Made by a program: the position numbers and the translations under genes. Shown here in pieces: positions 24,601 through 32,390 of a stretch of DNA of 64,000 nt. Each line of letters opens with the position of its first letter. The stretch's first letter is position 1. Origin of the DNA: a bacterium (GTDB lineage: Bacteria; Hinthialibacterota; Hinthialibacteria; OLB16); assembly GCA_022072055.1 (NCBI GenBank), contig JAJVIK010000011.1, positions 120,587 through 184,586 of the forward strand. Reading direction: 5' to 3'. The notes beneath the pieces are model-generated. The model was not told the origin of the DNA, searched no databases, and was given only the letters and a program-made list of their open reading frames with translations.

Positions 24601-26177
24601 AGGTCCCCATCACCGTCCATATCCCCCACGGCCACGGCGGTCGTGCGGTGGACATCCGACGTGATGTTGCTCCCGGTAACGCCCGAAAACGGGTCAGAGG
24701 TTCCGTTGTTCAAGTAAAGTCGGTTGGTCTGGTTGGTGTTGCCTTCGACCACATCCAAGTCCCCATCTCCATCCATGTCGCCCAGGGCAATCGCTATGGT
24801 CCTGCTGGCCTCGGAGGTGAGGTCCTCCCCGGTCACCGTGCCAAATGGGTTTGAGTTGGCATGATTCAGGTAAAGACGGTTCGGAACATTAAGGGTTCCC
24901 GTCACAAGGTCGAGATCGCCGTCCATGTCCATGTCAGCCAGCGCCCCCGCGCGTCTTAAGGCTGAATCGGTGGTGATGCTAAGCGCGGATGCGCCCTCGA
25001 AGGGGTTGGAGGTTCCATTGTTCATGATGAGACGGTTTCGGTTGTTCGAGGTGACTGTAATCAGGTCCAGGTCCCCGTCGCAATCCACATCCCCCAACAG
25101 CACGGCGAAGGTCGAGAGCTGGGTGGTTGTGATGTCCACTCCAGTCACCCCCTGAAAGGGAGAACCGGTTCCGTTGTTCAGGTAGAGGCGGTTACGTTGC
25201 CCGTCGTTTCCAGCCACCAGGTCGAGGTCTCCGTCCCCATCGAGGTCCCCCACGGCCACGGCGCGGGTTGAGTGTGTATCCGACGAGATGTCGGCGCCCG
25301 AGACACCCTCGAAGGGCGCGGGCGTGCCGTTGTTCAGATAGAGGCGATTCGGCTCCCCAAAGTTCCCTGCGATCAGGTCCGGGTCCCCATTCCCATCCAT
25401 GTCCGCAAGGGCCAGGGAAGTTGTCGCGCCCTCATCCCCCGTGATGTCCTGGGGGATTGCCCCGGTGAAGGGGGCCGATGTCCCATTGTTTAGGATCAGC
25501 CGATTTCTTTGATTCGAGTTCCCCACCACCAGGTCGAGATCCCCATCGCTGTCCACGTCTCCCATCGCCACCGCGTTCGTGGCGCCGGCGCTCTCGGTTA
25601 TGTTGCTCCCAACCACTCCGGCAAACGGGTCGGCGGAGCCGTTATTCAGATACAGACGGTTGGGTTCGAGGTTGTTTCCGGTCACCAGGTCGAGATCCCC
25701 ATCGCGATCCACATCCCCCAGCGCCATCGAGCGGACAATTGTTTGGTCGGTGGTGATGTCCCGGCCAGTCACTCCGGCAAATGGGACAAGGGCGCCGTTG
25801 TTCAGGTAGAGACGATTCCTTTGACCTGAGTTTCCCGCCACCAGGTCCGGGTCTCCATCCCCATCCAGGTCTCCCACGGCGAGGGCAAGGGTGGAATCCG
25901 AGTCGGTTGTGATATCCGTTCCAGAGGTGATGTTCGGTGCAAAGGCTCCGAACCGAGACCGGCGGAAGGCCAAGAGCAGGGCCTCTTCGGTGGTGGACCA
26001 GTTTGCGGAGGTGCGCGTCGCATCCCGCAGATTGGTGTCGGCAAAATCCTCGGTGAAAGGAAGGCCGGGGGGAGCCGCGCGCGCGGGTGTAAGTAAAGTC
26101 CCCGCGAAGACCAATGTGAGGAACCCCACAAACCGCTGGGGAATCCACGACGGATCGATTTTTGGGCGGAACTTCAT
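21678..26177 (-). CDS. Large surface protein: 21 FG-GAP/VCBS repeats, ASH-like domain, Thr-Pro linker, dockerin-like C-terminus
   Basis: 1499 aa. Signal peptide at residues 15-35 (FVGFLTLVFAGTLLTPARA). Residues 40-80 are a short leader domain. From about 85 to 1176 there are 21 tandem units of about 52 residues, consensus VALGDMDGDGDLDLVAGN, NRLYLNNGTSDPFSGVTG and DITSD, with Asp-rich loops that should bind calcium in a beta-propeller-like array. Residues 1270-1370 are a choice-of-anchor/ASH domain (IDFPERATDAGPSDPVTIT, VSIAFDPSSIGPKTAAFQIN, SNDPDEPTVQVALIGNG). Then follows an 80-residue Thr/Pro/Ser linker and a terminal module, NGIIDAGDLLEWL ... DFSRFW. Such proteins are exported adhesins or matrix proteins; the ligand is unknown. 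The first gene of a two-gene unit with the beta-helix protein. Confidence 0.85.
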   Translation of the reverse strand: MKFRPKIDPSWIPQRFVGFLTLVFAGTLLTPARAAPPGLPFTEDFADTNLRDATRTSANWSTTEEALLLAFRRSRFGAFAPNITSGTDITTDSDSTLALAVGDLDGDGDPDLVAGNSGQRNRLYLNNGALVPFAGVTGRDITTDQTIVRSMALGDVDRDGDLDLVTGNNLEPNRLYLNNGSADPFAGVVGSNITESAGATNAVAMGDVDSDGDLDLVVGNSNQRNRLILNNGTSAPFTGAIPQDITGDEGATTSLALADMDGNGDPDLIAGNFGEPNRLYLNNGTPAPFEGVSGADISSDTHSTRAVAVGDLDGDGDLDLVAGNDGQRNRLYLNNGTGSPFQGVTGVDITTTQLSTFAVLLGDVDCDGDLDLITVTSNNRNRLIMNNGTSNPFEGASALSITTDSALRRAGALADMDMDGDLDLVTGTLNVPNRLYLNHANSNPFGTVTGEDLTSEASRTIAIALGDMDGDGDLDVVEGNTNQTNRLYLNNGTSDPFSGVTGSNITSDVHRTTAVAVGDMDGDGDLDIVAGNVIVPNQLYLNNGTGDPFSGAVGVDITSDTAATAWVALGDMDGDGDLDLVAAKPGGPDRLYLNNGTLAPFDGVIGRNLNVDSPGADRVAIGDMDNDGDLDVVGVRTGDTTRLYLNNGSSDPFMGVTGKDVTADTPLGNSVALGDVNGDGNLDILIGVENQPPRLYLNNGTSDPFEGVSGINISSGDPETTSVALGDVNGDGRLDLVVGISGAPNRLHLNNGTQDPFNGASEVDITSDANFTVDVALGDLNGDGSLDVVAGNSFETNRLYLNGASPKPVVGWNRNDIGVDNFPSRKAVLADLDRDGDLDLVVGNFSRPSRLYLNNGTSRPFVGVEGTDLNTTSLNTESLAVGDMDGDGDLDIVAGNRNSRCRLYLNSGAPDPFAGVVGSDISTDASQTLAVAVGDLDGDGDLDVVTGNVRQTNRLHLNNGTSDPFSGVTGIDITSDAHDTTSLALGDVDRDGDLDLVVGNSNPVNRLYLNNGTSNPFGGVMGRNITADSNTTVSVALGDINRDGALDLVVGNLGEPNRLYLNNGSPDPFAGVMGSDITPDAQDTLSIALQDLDCDGDPDVIAGNANQPNRLYLNNGASVPFAGVSGVDITGETEETRSVAVGDVDGDGTADIVFAVGGEHSRLFVRRLLSSKLGLANSLPVDMEPENISEAILAVTQTLPINTKIDYWLSNNGGARFYLVKPGTFFEFPTAGSDLRWRAELNSLSPFHSPRLETLTLDQGRDIEVDPTGIDFPERATDAGPSDPVTITVTNEGGSELVFSSFGVVGIDFTQFVVTGSTLGSILSPGSEATVSIAFDPSSIGPKTAAFQINSNDPDEPTVQVALIGNGIEPPTFTPTATVTETMTPTDTSLPSPTSTDTRTFTHTPTGTFSSTPTETATASQSPTLSRTATFSNSPTEEPSLTATATPTTDGLVDYDIHPNPPNGIIDAGDLLEWLKRIQAGETSENLLLDFSRFWDNGP
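22650..25925 (-). repeat. 21 tandem 156-bp repeats coding for FG-GAP/VCBS units
   Basis: In-frame repeats of about 156 bp, one per 52-residue unit, with a highly constant DNA core (complement of CCGTTGTTCAGGTA, encoding YLNNGT) and variable flanks. The period is near-constant over all 21 copies, so the array can recombine to change length. Unit 21 is the most degenerate, and unit 14 lacks the PFxGVxG end. Confidence 0.85.
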
Positions 26178-26339
26178 CGGATCCCTCCCTCCCCGCGCGA
26201 CCCAAGGGGGACTGAGCGCAGGGGTTCCGCGGCGGATCTCGGAGGCGTTGCGCTCCGGGGGCCTCCCCTCGGTTGGAACGAGTCCACCTTATATCCCCGG
26301 AGGAAATCTGAGAAGGTGGCATTTCACGGAGCCCACCAT

Positions 26340-26933
26340 ATGACCCAGACCTACCGCGCGGTCCTTTTCGACATGGATGGCACCCTCCTTGAACCCAGCA
26401 TCGACTTCCGCGCCCTCCGGGAACGGCTGGGAGTTCCCTTGAGCGCGGATATCCTGGATTGGGTCTTCGAACAGCCGCCGACTCAACGGGAACGGCTCAA
26501 CTCGATCCTGCTGGAAGTGGAGATCGAGGCGGCGGAAAGGTCAGCGCTTCTTCCGAGAGCAAGGGAGACGCTCGAGTGGCTGACAGACAAGGGGATTCGT
26601 CACGGCATCCTGACCCGGAACAGCCAGGAAGCCTGGGACCGTATCCGTGTCCGCTGTGATCTCCGCGGGATCGGGGATGTGTTCACCCGCGAAGGGGGGC
26701 CCGCGAAGCCCGATCCGGCCTGCCTCGCGCCGATCTTAAGGCGATGGTCTGTTGAAGCCTCGAAGATCGTGCATGTGGGGGACTATCTCTATGACCTCCA
26801 GCTCGCGAGAGTGACCGGGATGCATTCCATCCTGATCCATTCCTCGGGGGCCAACCCGTATCCGGAACCCTCTGATTTCATCGCTCGCGATCATGGCGAG
26901 CTTCTTGAATACCTGAAGCGACTCTTTCCTTGA
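26340..26933 (+). CDS. HAD-family phosphatase (phosphoglycolate-phosphatase-like)
   Basis: 197 aa. GGAG lies eight bases before ATG 26340; a GTG at 26316 in frame is less likely. Motif I is LFDMDGTLLEP near residue 10 (nucleophile and acid/base Asp), motif II is ILTRNSQEAW (Thr), motif III is the Lys of GPAKPDPA, and motif IV is VGDYLYDLQLAR (metal Asp). The cap is a small helical bundle at residues 20-80. Enzymes like this remove phosphate from phosphoglycolate, sugar phosphates or nucleotides; the substrate is not predictable. It stands alone, between the divergent FG-GAP gene and a convergent DAHP synthase. Confidence 0.87.
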   Translation: MTQTYRAVLFDMDGTLLEPSIDFRALRERLGVPLSADILDWVFEQPPTQRERLNSILLEVEIEAAERSALLPRARETLEWLTDKGIRHGILTRNSQEAWDRIRVRCDLRGIGDVFTREGGPAKPDPACLAPILRRWSVEASKIVHVGDYLYDLQLARVTGMHSILIHSSGANPYPEPSDFIARDHGELLEYLKRLFP

Positions 26934-26946
26934 AGGGCGGGCCGGA

Positions 26947-27969
26947 TTACCAGTCCACCGCGCGTCCGACGGCCTTGGCAATCGGCTTGAGGTCATTCAT
27001 CAGCCGCGCGAACTTGTCGGGGCGCAGCGATTGGGACCCATCCGACCAAGCCTGTTGTGGGTCGAAATGAACCTCCACCATGATGCCGTCCGCTCCGGCG
27101 GCGATGGCGGCGAGGCTCATGGCGTGGACATAATGGTAGTCCCCGGTGCCGTGCGAGGGATCGACCAGGACCGGCAGGTGCGAATAGCGTTTGACCACCG
27201 CGACCGCCGCGAGATCAAGCACATTGCGCGTTTCGGTCCCGAAGGAGCGGATTCCCCGCTCACACAGGATCACGCTCGGGTTCCCCTCGCTCAAAATGTA
27301 TTCCGCCGCCTGGAGCCACTCGGTGATCGTGGCCGCCAGCCCCCGCTTGAGCAATACCGGCTTCTTAGCCTTGCCGACCTCGGTGAGGAGCTGAAAGTTC
27401 TGCATATTCCGCGCGCCGATCTGGATCATGTCGGCGTAGCGCGCGACCAGCTCGCAGTTGCGGGGGTCCATGAGCTCGGTCACAATCGGCAAACCGGTGG
27501 CCTCCTTGGCCGCTTGGAGCATTTTCAGCCCCTCCTCGCGGTGCCCTTGGAAGCTGTAGGGCGAAGTCCTTGGTTTGTAGGCCCCGCCTCGGAGCATGTG
27601 CCCTCCAGCGGCCTTGACCGCCTGGGCCGAGGCCAGGATCGATTCCGGGGTTTCCACGGAACAAGGTCCGCCGATCACCCGAATCAGCTCGCCGCCGACC
27701 TGAACCCCGCCAACCTCGATCATGCTCCGCTCATGATGGAGTTCGCGGCTTGCGAGCTTGTAGGGCTGGAGGATCGGAACGGCTCGCTCCACCCCCGGCA
27801 TGTTCTCGACCTGCTGGAGCATCGGCTTGTCACGCTCATCGCCGATGGCCCCGATGACAGTCCGCTCCACGCCGATAATCGGGTGCGCGATGAACCCGAG
27901 GGACTCGATACGTTCTATCGCCGCCTGGATTTGCTCCTGGCTGGCCCCCTTTTCCATGACAATGATCAT
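26947..27969 (-). CDS. aroF: 3-deoxy-7-phosphoheptulonate (DAHP) synthase, AroF-type with N-terminal regulatory domain
   Basis: 340 aa. It condenses PEP with erythrose 4-phosphate, the first step of aromatic amino-acid synthesis. Residues 1-70 are a ferredoxin-like domain (MIIVMEKGASQEQIQAAIER) found in type I-beta enzymes such as that of Thermotoga, where it mediates feedback by Tyr/Phe. The barrel contains GGPCSVETPESIL, MLRGGAYKPRTSPYSFQG, TELMDPRN, IQIGARNMQNFQLL, PVLLKRGLAATITEW, ERGIRSF and DPSHGTGD, which carry the metal and PEP ligands. The HpaI-type aldolase start is upstream on the same strand, 34 bp away, so they may be co-transcribed. Confidence 0.95.
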   Translation of the reverse strand: MIIVMEKGASQEQIQAAIERIESLGFIAHPIIGVERTVIGAIGDERDKPMLQQVENMPGVERAVPILQPYKLASRELHHERSMIEVGGVQVGGELIRVIGGPCSVETPESILASAQAVKAAGGHMLRGGAYKPRTSPYSFQGHREEGLKMLQAAKEATGLPIVTELMDPRNCELVARYADMIQIGARNMQNFQLLTEVGKAKKPVLLKRGLAATITEWLQAAEYILSEGNPSVILCERGIRSFGTETRNVLDLAAVAVVKRYSHLPVLVDPSHGTGDYHYVHAMSLAAIAAGADGIMVEVHFDPQQAWSDGSQSLRPDKFARLMNDLKPIAKAVGRAVDW

Positions 27970-28003
27970 GGTGTTTCCCTTTCGCCCCCGAACCCGCTCG
28001 GGC

Positions 28004-28777
28004 TTACTTGCTCGGGACTTTCAACGCCGCCACATACTCCGCCATGGCGCGTGTCAGCAAGACCATGTCGGTTGCGGTCACCAGGAAATCGAACCCCTGA
28101 TTGAGGCGTTTCTGACCCAGGACCGGGTCCAGGGCGATGGTGCCCGCTTTCTTGCCATGTTTGTGGGCGGCATCCCGAACGGACAGGATCGCGGCCTCCA
28201 CATCCGGCTCCTCCACCTTGCCGGGCTTGCCGAGCGCCACCGAGATGTCGAAGGCTCCGGCGAAAAGGACATCGACACGCTCCACCGCGGCGATGGACTC
28301 GGCGTTCTTGAGACCCTCGCGGGACTCGATCTGGATGACCAAGGTGATGTCGTCGTTGGCGCGCTTGAAGTATTGCGGGATCGGGATCCCCCAAGTTTGG
28401 GCGGCGACATCCGGCCCATAGCCGCGAAAACCCGCCGGCGGATACAAGATCGCTTGGGCGATATGCTCGGCTTCCTCGCGTGTGTCCACCATCGGAACCA
28501 CCAAGCCCTCGGCCCCCATGTCGAGCGCCTGTTTGATCAGCCAATGTTCGCCGCTTGTGACCCTCACCAGCGGCGCCGCCCGGCCGCGGCTTGAGGCCAC
28601 CATCGCGGAGGCGGTTTCCCTGCCGATAGCTCCGTGCTCCAGATCAATCCAGACAAAGTTGACCCCCTCCAGGGTCGCCGACATCTGGCTGACATGCAGG
28701 GAAGGAATAATCAGGATCGGTCCGATCCCGATCTCTCCGCCCTTCAAACGCTCACGAAAACACCCCGATGAATTCAC
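28004..28777 (-). CDS. HpcH/HpaI family aldolase
   Basis: About 257 aa. Two in-frame GTG starts exist (28783 and 28777). GGAGG is eight bases before 28777 but only two before 28783, so the later one is preferred. A class II metal-dependent aldolase of the HpcH/HpaI fold: FVWIDLEHGAIGRE (metal-binding Glu/His), PLVRV, GAEGLVVPMVDTREEAE, GFRGYGP, VIQIESREGL, VLFAGAFDISVALG and the C-terminal DMVLLTRAM. These enzymes cleave or form 4-hydroxy-2-oxo acids such as 2-keto-3-deoxy-L-rhamnonate or 4-hydroxy-2-oxoheptanedioate. No catabolic partner is nearby. DAHP synthase lies downstream. Confidence 0.87.
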   Translation of the reverse strand: MNSSGCFRERLKGGEIGIGPILIIPSLHVSQMSATLEGVNFVWIDLEHGAIGRETASAMVASSRGRAAPLVRVTSGEHWLIKQALDMGAEGLVVPMVDTREEAEHIAQAILYPPAGFRGYGPDVAAQTWGIPIPQYFKRANDDITLVIQIESREGLKNAESIAAVERVDVLFAGAFDISVALGKPGKVEEPDVEAAILSVRDAAHKHGKKAGTIALDPVLGQKRLNQGFDFLVTATDMVLLTRAMAEYVAALKVPSK

Positions 28778-28875
28778 TCGCACGGCCTCCTTCAGTCGTT
28801 CGAAACCTCACCCAGGACACGCACCGAACGGCAAGGATTCTTAGAGGGGAATGATACTGGATTCAGGGCTGGGAA

Positions 28876-29994
28876 CTACCCGGCTCGGAAATCGGTGAGA
28901 ATCTCGCGATACAGAAGCGCCATCCGCGAGACCATCGCCTCCACCGAGTAGCAACTCCGAACATGCTCCGCGGCGTTACGACCAGCCGAGGTCAGGGCAT
29001 CCCGATCACCCAGGATCGCCTCCAGGTCGGCGGCCAAGGCCTCCGGGGTAGCCCGCGCGGCAATCCACCCGTTTTCGCCGGTCCGGATCAAATCCCCGCA
29101 CCCGCAGCCCTTGGTGACCAGCGCGGGGGTCCCACACCCCATCGCCTCCAAGACCACATTGGGCAACCCCTCGGAGATCGAGCACAGAACAAACAGATCC
29201 GCGGCCCGCAGCAAGTCGGGCAGGTCCTTCCGGACCCCCGTGAACCGAACCCGGTCCCCCAGGCCGAGCGAGCGGGAGAGATCTTCGAGGCTTTCTCGAA
29301 GACTCCCATCCCCTGAAACCCAGAGGAAGGCATTCACCCCTTTTTGAACGATCCTGGAGAAAGCATCCAGGAGCAGTGGAAGATTCTTCACGCCTTCCAG
29401 GCGACCGGCGAATTGGAGCGCCGGCGAGTCAAGCGGAGTGTTGAGCTCGGATCGAACAGCCTCGCGGGATCTGGACCCGAGCAGCCGCTCAAAGTCCACT
29501 CCGTTGGGGATGAGCGTCACCTTGGATCGAGGACACCCAAGCTCTCGTTCAAGAAAATCGATCACTTCGGACTCGTTCACCACCACGCGATCGGCTCGGC
29601 GAAAGGTCCAACGGTCGATTCGTTTCCGGAGGCCATCCCGGTCCAGCGGGCGACTCCGCATGGAGGCAACCCAGGGACGTGGTCCGCCGATGTGGGCGAG
29701 CGCGGCGTAGGCGTCATCATTCACCAGCCACGCATGCGCAAGGTCCACTTCGTCCGCCGCAAGGGCTCGCCGCAAGGCCCAAGCACGCCCCAGATCAAAA
29801 TGGGACCGTCGCGGAAAGACTCGGACTGAAATTCCTCTGTCCCTCAGCATCGGGCCATATGGCTCAATATCTTCCGAGAGGCAGTAAACAGTCGGAACAA
29901 ATCCCTCGGCTTGGATGCGGGTGGCGAGCTCATGGAGTTGGCGCTCCGCGCCGCCCCACGAAAGCTGGCCGATCACCAGACCGAGACGGTTCAT
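28876..29994 (-). CDS. GT4-type glycosyltransferase
   Basis: 372 aa from ATG 29994, which overlaps the TGA of the ligase gene (ATGA). N-terminal domain: GLVIGQLSWGGAERQLHELA (donor-sensing loop of GT-B retaining enzymes). C-terminal domain: LIPNGVDFERL, LQFAGRLEGVKNLPLLLDAF, VSGDGSLRESLE, VRFTGVRKDLPDLLRAADLF and SISEGLPNVVLEAMGCG, with the E-x7-E-type acidic pair of GT4. It would add a sugar from a nucleotide donor to a membrane-linked glycan at the cytoplasmic face. It is the last gene of the C25/TPR/ligase/GT operon. Confidence 0.92.
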   Translation of the reverse strand: MNRLGLVIGQLSWGGAERQLHELATRIQAEGFVPTVYCLSEDIEPYGPMLRDRGISVRVFPRRSHFDLGRAWALRRALAADEVDLAHAWLVNDDAYAALAHIGGPRPWVASMRSRPLDRDGLRKRIDRWTFRRADRVVVNESEVIDFLERELGCPRSKVTLIPNGVDFERLLGSRSREAVRSELNTPLDSPALQFAGRLEGVKNLPLLLDAFSRIVQKGVNAFLWVSGDGSLRESLEDLSRSLGLGDRVRFTGVRKDLPDLLRAADLFVLCSISEGLPNVVLEAMGCGTPALVTKGCGCGDLIRTGENGWIAARATPEALAADLEAILGDRDALTSAGRNAAEHVRSCYSVEAMVSRMALLYREILTDFRAG

Positions 29995-31451
29995 GTCCGG
30001 TTCCCCGCGAGGGGTTTGAGATGGACCATCACCGCGAGCAGCACCCACGGGAGATTGTCGGGAAGATTGGTGTCAAACAGGCTGTTAAAGGCAAACCCGC
30101 AGTAACCCGCCGCGAGAGCGACAAAGATCGGTCCGATCTCGGAGTCCCCGCGACAGCGCTCAAGCCCACGGCGCATGGCGGTCCAGGCCACTCCAAGGAA
30201 GAACAGGTATGCCGTAATACCGACCATCCCAAGCTCCGCGAGGATCTCGAGATAGGTGTTCTCCGCGGTGCTTTTGTGCGCGAGCATGGTGGAATACGAT
30301 TTCGCCCTCGGGCCCACATTCGAGAAGCCGATCCCTAGAATCGGATGATCGATGAACTCCCACCAGGCCACCTGGAGGAGCTGCTTGCGGTAATTGAGCG
30401 AGGCCAGCGCTTGGGACACCCCCGCGGACTCGGTGCGGATTCCGGCCAGGGTGATCAAGCGATTGCGAGTGTCCGGCAGCGCAAGCATCCCCAGCGCGCC
30501 AACCAGGCAGAGGAGCAGGCCGAAGCGGCGAATCCTCCCCCGTCCCAGCAATGCCACAGCCAGCAGGGTGAACGCCATCGAAACATACCCGCTTCGAGAG
30601 TAGGTCTTGACCAGGATCATGCCTTGGAGCGCCGCCCCGGACAGGAGCAAGATTCGCGCGGACCACTTTGGGGTTTGATGGGCCCACAGGAGCAAAATCG
30701 GAACGCTGAATAGGAGTAGGACCACGAAATCGTTCGGGTTATCGAAACTTCCCGCGACCCGAAAGATGTCATCCACGCCATAGATGAGAATCTCCAGGGC
30801 CGCGCCTGAGAACCGCCTTTGGATCACCGACTCGATCCCTGCCGCCGCGACGGGAATGAAGCTGTACAGCGCGAAGGCGCGCACGAGGCGCGCGGCGGTT
30901 CGCGGATCGGAGAGGAACTGCGTGAGGACTATCGCGAGGAAGGGAAGGGTGACCGGCGCGATCACCCAGCGCAATCCGGACCGCCAACTGTAGGCAAACG
31001 CCAAGGCCGAACCCAGGCAAATCAACGAAAAGGGGAGATGAGCCAAGGCGGCGGCGGGTAGCAGCAAAGGAGGGTTCTTCCTTCCCGGGATCACCCCCCT
31101 CAGGATCAGGATCAAAACGGCCACAAGCAGCAGAATCTTGGTTGCGGTAAGGAAGGGGACGCCGGTGAACTTCAGTCCCTCCCATTGATCCAGGACCACT
31201 CCCACAAGGGAAAGATGCACAATCAAGCTCGGCCACCGGCAGGTCCCGACAAACAGGGCCACCCCGAGTGGAAGGGCCGGGAGGATCGCAAGCCATTCCA
31301 CCCCCGCCAAGGCTCCCCAATGGGCCAGCGCTCCAACCGCGAGCGTCAGTCCCCCAACGAGCGCCAAGGAAGCGATGAACAACCAGGCTGGGAGCCGGTC
31401 TTGGATGCCGTCCCCGCTCGGGGTGTCCGGGATGAGTGAGGCGCTGGTCAT
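29991..31451 (-). CDS. O-antigen ligase / Wzy_C-like polytopic membrane protein
   Basis: 486 aa with about 11-12 hydrophobic segments. A large periplasmic loop near residues 330-400 holds GIGFSNVGPRAKSYSTMLAH and ENTYLEILAELGMVGITAYL, the signature of WaaL/Wzy/PglL enzymes that transfer or polymerise lipid-linked glycans. In most members the residue before Asn in this motif is His (HN-x-Y); here it is Glu, while a nearby AHKST supplies a His. The gene overlaps both neighbours by 4 bp (ATGA), so it is translated as part of one unit with the TPR and GT genes. The acceptor (lipid A, protein or other) is unknown. Confidence 0.85.
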   Translation of the reverse strand: MTSASLIPDTPSGDGIQDRLPAWLFIASLALVGGLTLAVGALAHWGALAGVEWLAILPALPLGVALFVGTCRWPSLIVHLSLVGVVLDQWEGLKFTGVPFLTATKILLLVAVLILILRGVIPGRKNPPLLLPAAALAHLPFSLICLGSALAFAYSWRSGLRWVIAPVTLPFLAIVLTQFLSDPRTAARLVRAFALYSFIPVAAAGIESVIQRRFSGAALEILIYGVDDIFRVAGSFDNPNDFVVLLLFSVPILLLWAHQTPKWSARILLLSGAALQGMILVKTYSRSGYVSMAFTLLAVALLGRGRIRRFGLLLCLVGALGMLALPDTRNRLITLAGIRTESAGVSQALASLNYRKQLLQVAWWEFIDHPILGIGFSNVGPRAKSYSTMLAHKSTAENTYLEILAELGMVGITAYLFFLGVAWTAMRRGLERCRGDSEIGPIFVALAAGYCGFAFNSLFDTNLPDNLPWVLLAVMVHLKPLAGNRT

Positions 31452-32383
31452 TGGGAATCCCGCTCAGCGGCTTTCAACGAGGCGCCGAGTGTCGCCTCCA
31501 CTTCCTTGGGGAATTGCTCAAGCCCGACCTCGGCGGGAGTGGGCCAGGAAGCGCCTTCGCCTTGCGCCGCGCGGACCGTGCGGAGGACCTGAATCGCCTC
31601 GGAGGTCTTACCCTCACCCAGCAAGGCCAAGCCATACAGGAACCACCGGTCACGGGTGGCCGCGCCACCTTGCACCAGACTTGCAAGCGCGCGCTCGGCC
31701 TTTGGGAAATCGCCGACCTTGAGGCACAAAACGCCGAGGAACTCGCGTTCGACAGCCTCCAGGTTCAGCGCGACTCCTTTTCGCTCCAGGATGGAGATCG
31801 CCTCCTGCAGGTTCCCCTTTCTGAGCGCGATTTCCATCAGGCTGTCGTGCGCCCCCGCGCGCGCCGGATCGAGCGCGATAAGGTCCTCCAGGAGTAGATT
31901 GGCCTCCTCAAGACTACCATCTCGGATGTATTCCGAGGCAAGAAACGAACCGGGATTGTAGAAAGTCTTCCCCGACATCTCCCAGGCTTTTCGAGCAAGC
32001 CCCCGCGCCTCCTCGATCTTGGCCCGGTCCGCCGGGGACTGGGCGTTCGCCAGGCTGTACAGGCTCCAGGCCCAAGTCCAAAGGTAGTGTCGACTGTCCG
32101 GACGAAGCTCATACGCTCGCCGGGAATGCTCCTCCGCGCTCTTGAGCAGCCGCAAGCGCTCCCCAGCCGGGGAGTCCGACCCCAGGGAGTTGTATTGGCG
32201 CCAAGCCTCCTCGGCCAGGGAAAAGGCGTGCCACGCGCTGGTGTCACGGTCTCTCTCCAGAACCAGGGGAGAAAACCACGCCAGGAATGCGAAATACCCC
32301 GCCGCGATTGCGACCGCGCCGACCCAATAGGCGACGATCCTCGCGACGGGAAGGGGAGAGGGGAGGGATGCGCACGGGTTCAT
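31448..32383 (-). CDS. Membrane-anchored TPR protein
   Basis: 311 aa from ATG 32383, seven bases after the C25 stop. An N-terminal membrane segment (ARIVAYWVGAVAIAAGYFAF, residues 14-35) is followed by helical TPR-like repeats (SAEEHSRRAYELRPDSRHYL, EEARGLARKAWEMSG, EEANLLLEDLIALDPARAGA, KTSEAIQVLRTVRAA). With the N-terminus inside, the repeats face the periplasm. TPR proteins of this kind often accompany O-antigen-ligase-like genes and probably help assemble the glycan machinery. It overlaps the ligase start by 4 bases. Confidence 0.8.
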   Translation of the reverse strand: MNPCASLPSPLPVARIVAYWVGAVAIAAGYFAFLAWFSPLVLERDRDTSAWHAFSLAEEAWRQYNSLGSDSPAGERLRLLKSAEEHSRRAYELRPDSRHYLWTWAWSLYSLANAQSPADRAKIEEARGLARKAWEMSGKTFYNPGSFLASEYIRDGSLEEANLLLEDLIALDPARAGAHDSLMEIALRKGNLQEAISILERKGVALNLEAVEREFLGVLCLKVGDFPKAERALASLVQGGAATRDRWFLYGLALLGEGKTSEAIQVLRTVRAAQGEGASWPTPAEVGLEQFPKEVEATLGASLKAAERDSQ

Positions 32384-32390
32384 CGCGGTT

